NCBI RefSeq assembly: GCF_018598225.1
Contig: NZ_JAHESF010000004.1
Coordinates: forward strand, 124,001-188,000
Reading direction: 5' to 3'
DNA from: Chryseosolibacter histidinae
GTDB lineage: Bacteria; Bacteroidota; Bacteroidia; Cytophagales; Cyclobacteriaceae
Length of the DNA: 64,000 nucleotides
The number at the start of each line of letters is the position of its first letter. Positions within the stretch are counted from its first letter, which is position 1. Of the stretch, positions 60,005 to 64,000 are shown one piece after another. The translations under genes and the position numbers were made by a program. The notes under the pieces were generated by a model that saw nothing but the letters and a program-made list of their open reading frames with translations, had not been told where the DNA came from and did not search any database.

Positions 60005-61654
60005 TTACGGTACTATTTTCCGGATGAGCTCCTGGTCAACCGAAAAACCTGTGGCCTCCGTCACATAGATAGAACCATCAGCAGCCCTGGCGATACCTTT
60101 CAGCTCGTCGAACTCTGCATCTCCGCAGGCGCCATTCTTGGGTGAAAAGCTGATCGTATTGTATCCCACCATGGTAGACACTGCAGCGGTGGCGAGGTCT
60201 ACGCGGCGGATGAGGTTGGCATCGGCAATGTAAAGAAAGGTGCCATCTGTGATCATGCCATGAGGCTCATTGAAAGAGCTATTCAATCCCAGTCCGTCAG
60301 TTGAAGAAAATCCCGTAGAGGTACCACCCGCGAAGGTGCTTACGGTCTTGTCTGTCAGGCTTATTCTTCTGATGCGCTCGTTCGCTTCATCGGCCACGTA
60401 AATGTATCCGTTGGCTACGGCGATGGCTACAGGAAAAGAAAATTTAGCTGTGGCTGCAGGACCATCAACATAACCGCCTGTGCCTGAAGGCACAATGGTG
60501 GTGACCTGCCCGGTTAAAGGATTCAGTTGACGAATGGCGTGACTATCTGAGCCCTGCGTAAAATACAGGGTACCATCCGCTGCAGTGGTGATGCCTGCAG
60601 GGTTTCTGAGTATTGCAGCTGTACCGGTTCCATCGGTTGTGCCGCTGGTGGCGTTACCTGCTACCGTTGTTACCTGTGCTGTTTGCGGATCGACCTTCCT
60701 GATCCTGTTGTTGTTTGAGTCAGTGATGTACAGTTGTCCATCGGTGCCAACGGTGATGCCCGAAGGCCTGCTGAATTTTGCAGCTGTGCCTACACCATCG
60801 GCAAAGCCATAGTCACTTCCGGCAAACGTAGTGACCTGACCCGTGGCGAGGTCAACCTTGCGAATACGGTTGTTATTTGCATCGGCAACATACAGGGTGG
60901 TTCCGATAGTGGCCATGCCTTCGCCCCATTGAAATTTTGCCGCTGTGCCCTGACCGTCAGCGTATCCTGCTGCACCGCCCGCAAGTGTTGATACATTGCA
61001 GGGCCTGATCTTGAACGGAACAGTGCTCGCATAAATATTGTCACCTATCCTTACCTGGATATCACCCTCGGTAACATTTTCTGGTACTCGCACAACGAGG
61101 TAATTTCCGGTAGGGCTTACTTCCGAAATAAGTGCTGTGGTCCTTCCACCGCTCGAATGCAGGAACGTTACCGCGTTACCAGAGGCGGTCGTGGCGAACG
61201 TTGTACCGGTCAGTACCACGGTGCTCTCGGCGGCGCCGCTGGTGGGACTGATGGTGAGGTTTGCTGTGGGTGTGATAACCGTGAAATCAATGGTACTGGT
61301 ACCGACAGCGCCCTTCAGGTCAACCTTGATCTTGCCCGTAACAGCGCCAGCGGGAACATGTGTGTACAATACTTTTTCTCCGGAGATAGATCCCGTGCCC
61401 GCCAGCGATGCCTGGATCGTGGTGTTGTTAGGGCCTGGGAAATAGATCTTACTGTTCTCGGTCATGTTGAGGCCGGAGATGGTGACAGGTGAAGCAACCG
61501 GTCCTGAAGAGGGTGTGATGCTGTTGATAACAGGCACCGGACCGGAAGGGGTCGGATCTTTTTCTTTTTCAGAGCAGGAGTGAAATAAAATACCTTCGCT
61601 CAGCAGTAGTAAAAAAAAGAATAGGGATAGTCTTTTAGGTTTGTTCAGGTACAT
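60005..61654 (-). CDS. Lipoprotein with IPT/TIG domains and NHL beta-propeller
   Basis: A 549-residue protein; signal MYLNKPKRLSLFFFLLLLSEGILFHSC with the lipobox Cys at residue 27, then SEKEKDPTP. Two IPT/TIG immunoglobulin-like domains span about 40-130 and 130-215 (VINSITPSSGPVASPVTISG; LTISPTSGAAESTVVLTG). Six NHL-type blades follow to the C-terminus with the recurrent pattern VADANNNRIRKVDLATGQVTT. Such proteins are surface binders, often for sugars or proteins. No enzyme motif is seen. Confidence 0.85.
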   Translation of the reverse strand: MYLNKPKRLSLFFFLLLLSEGILFHSCSEKEKDPTPSGPVPVINSITPSSGPVASPVTISGLNMTENSKIYFPGPNNTTIQASLAGTGSISGEKVLYTHVPAGAVTGKIKVDLKGAVGTSTIDFTVITPTANLTISPTSGAAESTVVLTGTTFATTASGNAVTFLHSSGGRTTALISEVSPTGNYLVVRVPENVTEGDIQVRIGDNIYASTVPFKIRPCNVSTLAGGAAGYADGQGTAAKFQWGEGMATIGTTLYVADANNNRIRKVDLATGQVTTFAGSDYGFADGVGTAAKFSRPSGITVGTDGQLYITDSNNNRIRKVDPQTAQVTTVAGNATSGTTDGTGTAAILRNPAGITTAADGTLYFTQGSDSHAIRQLNPLTGQVTTIVPSGTGGYVDGPAATAKFSFPVAIAVANGYIYVADEANERIRRISLTDKTVSTFAGGTSTGFSSTDGLGLNSSFNEPHGMITDGTFLYIADANLIRRVDLATAAVSTMVGYNTISFSPKNGACGDAEFDELKGIARAADGSIYVTEATGFSVDQELIRKIVP

Positions 61655-61932
61655 GCGTTAAAAAAATGAATGGTGGAAAAAAATTGTACGCAAAGATTGC
61701 GAGCGGCTGTAAGATAATTTCAGGTAGGATGACCATTCTTTGAACCGTGTAATATGCAGCGGCATTTTGTGCCCTATACAATCAAATTGCAGGCATTAGT
61801 CTTCATCCTTGTAGTTTTGTGGCTTGCCGCGTAATGTAAGATCGGGCTGTATTTCTCACGGTTGTGTTCCTGCCACGACAAAGGCATGGAATTCATAGTC
61901 CTTTTTGACTAATGCATGGTTGTCGGTTACCA
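61655..61932. other. Gene-free region with 9-bp inverted repeat
   Basis: No gene is apparent. GCATTAGTC (61793-61801) and GACTAATGC (61907-61915) are inverted copies at the ends of a 123-bp stretch. A plus-strand TAGTTTTG near 61815 has no frame behind it. Confidence 0.4.
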
Positions 61933-62082
61933 GTTGCCAGTTGCCGGTTTAGCGAAGCATACAGCAACACTTACCGGCTTCGGCTCAGGTTCATTCCCTT
62001 ACTTATCTATCTCCCGCAACTGAACCCGAAGTGAAGTCAACACTACACCTAACTGGGCAACTGATAACCGGCAACTGGCAAC
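61933..62082. repeat. GTTGCCAGTTGCCGGTT inverted-repeat element, copy 2
   Basis: A 150-bp unit with perfect 17-bp terminal inverted repeats, GTTGCCAGTTGCCGGTT (61933-61949) and its reverse complement (62066-62082), the same sequence as the left end of the element at 51670. The inner part shares AACCCGAA with that copy. It ends 3 bases before the carboxymuconolactone decarboxylase stop codon. Confidence 0.85.
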
Positions 62083-62085
62083 GGT

Positions 62086-62553
62086 TTAGATCGCTGCAGC
62101 TACCGCTTTCACCTTGTGATTTCCGGCCACTGAACCGAATGACCTTACCATTCTATTCCAGGCATTGATCTGAATGATGGCCAGTGTCAGGTGTGCGATC
62201 TCCTGCTTGGTGAAATGTTTCAAAAGCTCCTCGTGGATGTTGTCACTATGCTCCTCTTCGCGCATGCGGGTAAGTCTTTCTGCGAACTCAAGCGCAGCCT
62301 GCTCTTTCGGCGAATAGTAAGTGGTCTCTCTCCAGGCTGATACCGATAATAATCTCAAAGCTGTATCACCTGCCTGTACACCTTCCTTCAAATGCATATC
62401 CAGGCAATACGCGCAGCTGTTGATCTGCGATACCCGCATTCGGACAAGCTCGAGCAAGCTGTAATCCAGTCCTGAGTGATCGACATACTTTTGCACCGTG
62501 TTTAAAGCCTCGTAAAAGCCGTTCGGCATTTCTTTATAAGAAATTCTTTCCAT
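62086..62553 (-). CDS. Carboxymuconolactone decarboxylase-family protein
   Basis: A 155-residue AhpD/CMD-fold protein. The CxxCxxxH signature CAYCLDMH has Cys47, Cys50 and His54, typical of alkylhydroperoxidase-like disulfide reductases. The start MERISYKEMPNGFYEAL is clear. ECF41 sigma factors are usually encoded next to such a gene and control it; the ECF41-type gene lies 66 bp upstream and a fitting promoter (TGTCAC-17 nt-CGTC) is located 24 bases before the ATG. A role in oxidative or thiol stress is plausible, the exact reaction unknown. Confidence 0.9.
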   Translation of the reverse strand: MERISYKEMPNGFYEALNTVQKYVDHSGLDYSLLELVRMRVSQINSCAYCLDMHLKEGVQAGDTALRLLSVSAWRETTYYSPKEQAALEFAERLTRMREEEHSDNIHEELLKHFTKQEIAHLTLAIIQINAWNRMVRSFGSVAGNHKVKAVAAAI

Positions 62554-62576
62554 AAAAATGTTTGATTTGCACTAAA

Positions 62577-62603
62577 GACGAAACGGGTCTTTCCGGCGTG
62601 ACA
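62577..62603 (-). promoter_or_regulatory. ECF41-type promoter
   Basis: On the minus strand TGTCAC (62603-62598) and CGTC (62580-62577) are 17 bases apart, matching the known ECF41 promoter (TGTCACA at -35, CGTC at -10). It faces the decarboxylase gene, which begins 24 bases downstream at 62553. Confidence 0.75.
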
Positions 62604-62619
62604 CTTTTTGAGGAAATTT

Positions 62620-63444
62620 TTAAAGCGATGCCAGCTTATCAGGATTTCGGATCATGTACACATGTGCTATCCGCCCTTCGCTCAGGGTCAGGATCTCGCA
62701 GGAGACCAGCTTGTTGTTCTCATAATAGAACAACGCCGGTTGATGATTGACCCATTTTCTTTCAACGCGCCATTGACTGTGGAACTTTCTGTAAAGCCCG
62801 GTGATCATCAGCACCACCGGCTGTTTGCCATACACCGTGTTCATCGAAGCCTTCGCTTTTCCGCCACCGTCAGAGATGAAGTCTACATCTTCGCTGAGCA
62901 ACTGCTCCAGTTGTTTGATATCGCCGTGCTGAATGGTCTCCAGGTAGCGGGCCAGATGCTCAGGCTTAATGTTGACGGTATCTGAAGGACTGTCTGACTG
63001 CAGCTGTTGCCTGGCACGGCTTAACGTCTTCCGTGAATTGTCAACGGTGATTCCCAGAATGGCGGCGATCTCTTCGTGCTCGTAGTCAAAAGCTTCTTTC
63101 AGGATGAAGACAGCGCGTTGCCGGGCATTGAGTTTTTCCAGCAGCACCATCAGCGAATACGATAAGATCTCGCGCCTGTGTATGGAGCTCTCGGCATCTT
63201 CGGTGGCCACGGGCTCGGGCAGCCACTCACCCGGATACCCGGCCCGGCGTTTCTTCTGTTTTCTTTTCTGATCGATGGCCAGGTTCACCACCATGCGGAT
63301 CAGGTACGACTTGTTGTCGTTGATCTGTTCGTGGCTGATCTGCGAGAACTTGAGGAAAGTATCCTGCACAACATCCTTTGCATCCTCGTAGGAGCCAAGG
63401 ATGTTATAAGCATATACGGTTAGTAAAGGCCTGAGATCGTCCAT
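62620..63444 (-). CDS. ECF41-group RNA polymerase sigma factor (SigJ-like)
   Basis: A 274-residue extracytoplasmic-function sigma factor: sigma-2 (about 1-60), sigma-4 (about 95-150, LLEKLNARQRAVFILKEAFDYEHEEIAAILG) and a C-terminal SnoaL-like domain (about 160-274). The three ECF41 signatures are present: WLPEP (74-78) between the sigma regions, DGGGK (192-196) and NPDKL (267-271) in the C-terminal part. In ECF41 the SnoaL extension acts in cis to hold down or modulate the sigma factor, so no separate anti-sigma gene is expected; none is adjacent. The target is probably the following decarboxylase gene. Confidence 0.93.
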   Translation of the reverse strand: MDDLRPLLTVYAYNILGSYEDAKDVVQDTFLKFSQISHEQINDNKSYLIRMVVNLAIDQKRKQKKRRAGYPGEWLPEPVATEDAESSIHRREILSYSLMVLLEKLNARQRAVFILKEAFDYEHEEIAAILGITVDNSRKTLSRARQQLQSDSPSDTVNIKPEHLARYLETIQHGDIKQLEQLLSEDVDFISDGGGKAKASMNTVYGKQPVVLMITGLYRKFHSQWRVERKWVNHQPALFYYENNKLVSCEILTLSEGRIAHVYMIRNPDKLASL

Positions 63445-63504
63445 AGTGATCGCAGCAGTTTGCGCTGAAAGGATGTGCGATAATGATAAAAAAATCCAAC
63501 AAAA

Positions 63505-64000
63505 CTACACCGTCCTGGTCTTTTTTCCTGTCTTGAGCACCACCCGCGTTTCGCGCACGGCGATGGCAGGCAGTGTATCGCTGTTCTTGTCCACGAATGT
63601 TGCCACCTTTTTTTTATGGTGCTTCACCATGCTGCGCAGTATCCATGAGATCGCCTTGGTGATCAGCACCGACTTCTCTGCTTTCAACGTCATGATATTT
63701 TCCAGCGCTGCATCAGCCATGCTTTCATCATCGTTGTGCCGTACCGGAGAGCACAGCAGTACAAGAGAAGCCCTGCGTTTGTTGATGTTCTTGCTTTTAG
63801 AAAACCGCTTCAGCAACGGTGCCCATTTTTTCCAGTCGGCAGGAAGCTCGTGTATGGTGTACTTGCCCGTACATACAGCATCTACTTCAGCCCATCCTTC
63901 GAGGTGGTCGAGCCACTGATCAAAAAGTTTTGGATCGAAGCGGCGCTGATCCGCGGTAGCGTAATCCATCATGATGCCGGCCATGCACTTTTCCGTAGAA
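63505..64000 (-). CDS. DNA alkylation repair protein, AlkD-like (N-terminus outside window)
   Basis: The last 164 codons of a gene running off the right edge; the ATG at 63984 is internal, as the frame is open upstream of it (…STEKCMAGIMMDYAT). The helical-repeat sequence WVDHLEGWAEVDAVC-like, KRRASLVLLCSPVRHNDD and KAISWILRSMVKHHKKK matches the HEAT-like AlkC/AlkD DNA glycosylases that remove alkylated purines. The Trp/Asp/Arg catalytic set: Trp and Asp of WAEVDAVC and Arg of the KRRAS segment, as candidates. 60 bp from the sigma factor gene on the same strand. Confidence 0.8.
   Translation of the reverse strand, partial: STEKCMAGIMMDYATADQRRFDPKLFDQWLDHLEGWAEVDAVCTGKYTIHELPADWKKWAPLLKRFSKSKNINKRRASLVLLCSPVRHNDDESMADAALENIMTLKAEKSVLITKAISWILRSMVKHHKKKVATFVDKNSDTLPAIAVRETRVVLKTGKKTRTV

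Overview
The window is a contiguous stretch of a Bacteroidota chromosome, most likely Cytophagales or a relative. Lines of evidence are: -7 promoter boxes of the TAnnTTTG type, many SusD-free but typically Bacteroidota families (DUF3078, DUF2851, OmpA-PD40 fusions, MenG next to a PorT-like type IX secretion protein), lipoproteins with Cys lipoboxes, and a tmRNA whose tag ends in YAMAA. About 56 protein genes, one tmRNA and a set of intergenic repeats are annotated. No ribosomal operon, tRNA, CRISPR array, prophage or transposase was seen.

Layout. 1-5 kb: EngB (cut by the window edge), a PorE-like TPR/PD40/OmpA protein, UbiE/MenG, PorT and a short-chain dehydrogenase. 5-10 kb, minus strand: an esterase, two secreted proteins of unknown function and a large TerB-ABCG half-transporter fusion. 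10.4-19.5 kb, all minus strand: a signalling island holding SiaC and SiaB partner-switch proteins, a 1172-residue sensor phosphatase, a membrane GAF protein, stand-alone CheB and CheR domains and a HAMP-GAF coiled-coil protein, without CheA, CheW, classical chemoreceptors or a diguanylate cyclase. 19.8-32.7 kb: mostly housekeeping genes (cdd, saccharopine dehydrogenase family, rnhA, MarC, aroQ, XerC/D recombinase, pyrD) with secreted proteins between them. 32.7-49.4 kb: S9 peptidase, ftsK-lolA, pyrF, DUF2851, a membrane protein, a NeuD-like acyltransferase, nucleoside phosphorylase, M16 peptidase, O-methyltransferase, a LysM transglycosylase, a response regulator and a DUF3078 barrel. 49.5-54.2 kb: a HerA-like ATPase, dnaX with an A10 slippage site, and ssrA. 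54.2-64 kb is more accessory: an HxlR regulator divergent from a SnoaL-like gene with paired operators, a GH1 glycosidase, secreted proteins, an NHL lipoprotein, an ECF41 sigma factor with its carboxymuconolactone decarboxylase target and a DNA alkylation repair gene.

How parts work together. The 10-19 kb island looks like a combined switch: membrane/GAF sensors feed a PP2C phosphatase that should oppose the SiaB kinase on SiaC Thr68, with CheR/CheB possibly tuning the sensors by methylation of their coiled coils. The ECF41 pair carries a readable target promoter (TGTCAC-17 nt-CGTC) directly before the decarboxylase gene. The HxlR/SnoaL pair shows two identical 13-bp palindromes, inverted with respect to each other and placed on the two divergent promoters.

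Intergenic DNA holds several families of short inverted-repeat elements, two of them in two copies each within the window, usually placed at stop codons or between convergent genes. All functional statements rest on reading motifs and neighbourhoods; no database search was run.
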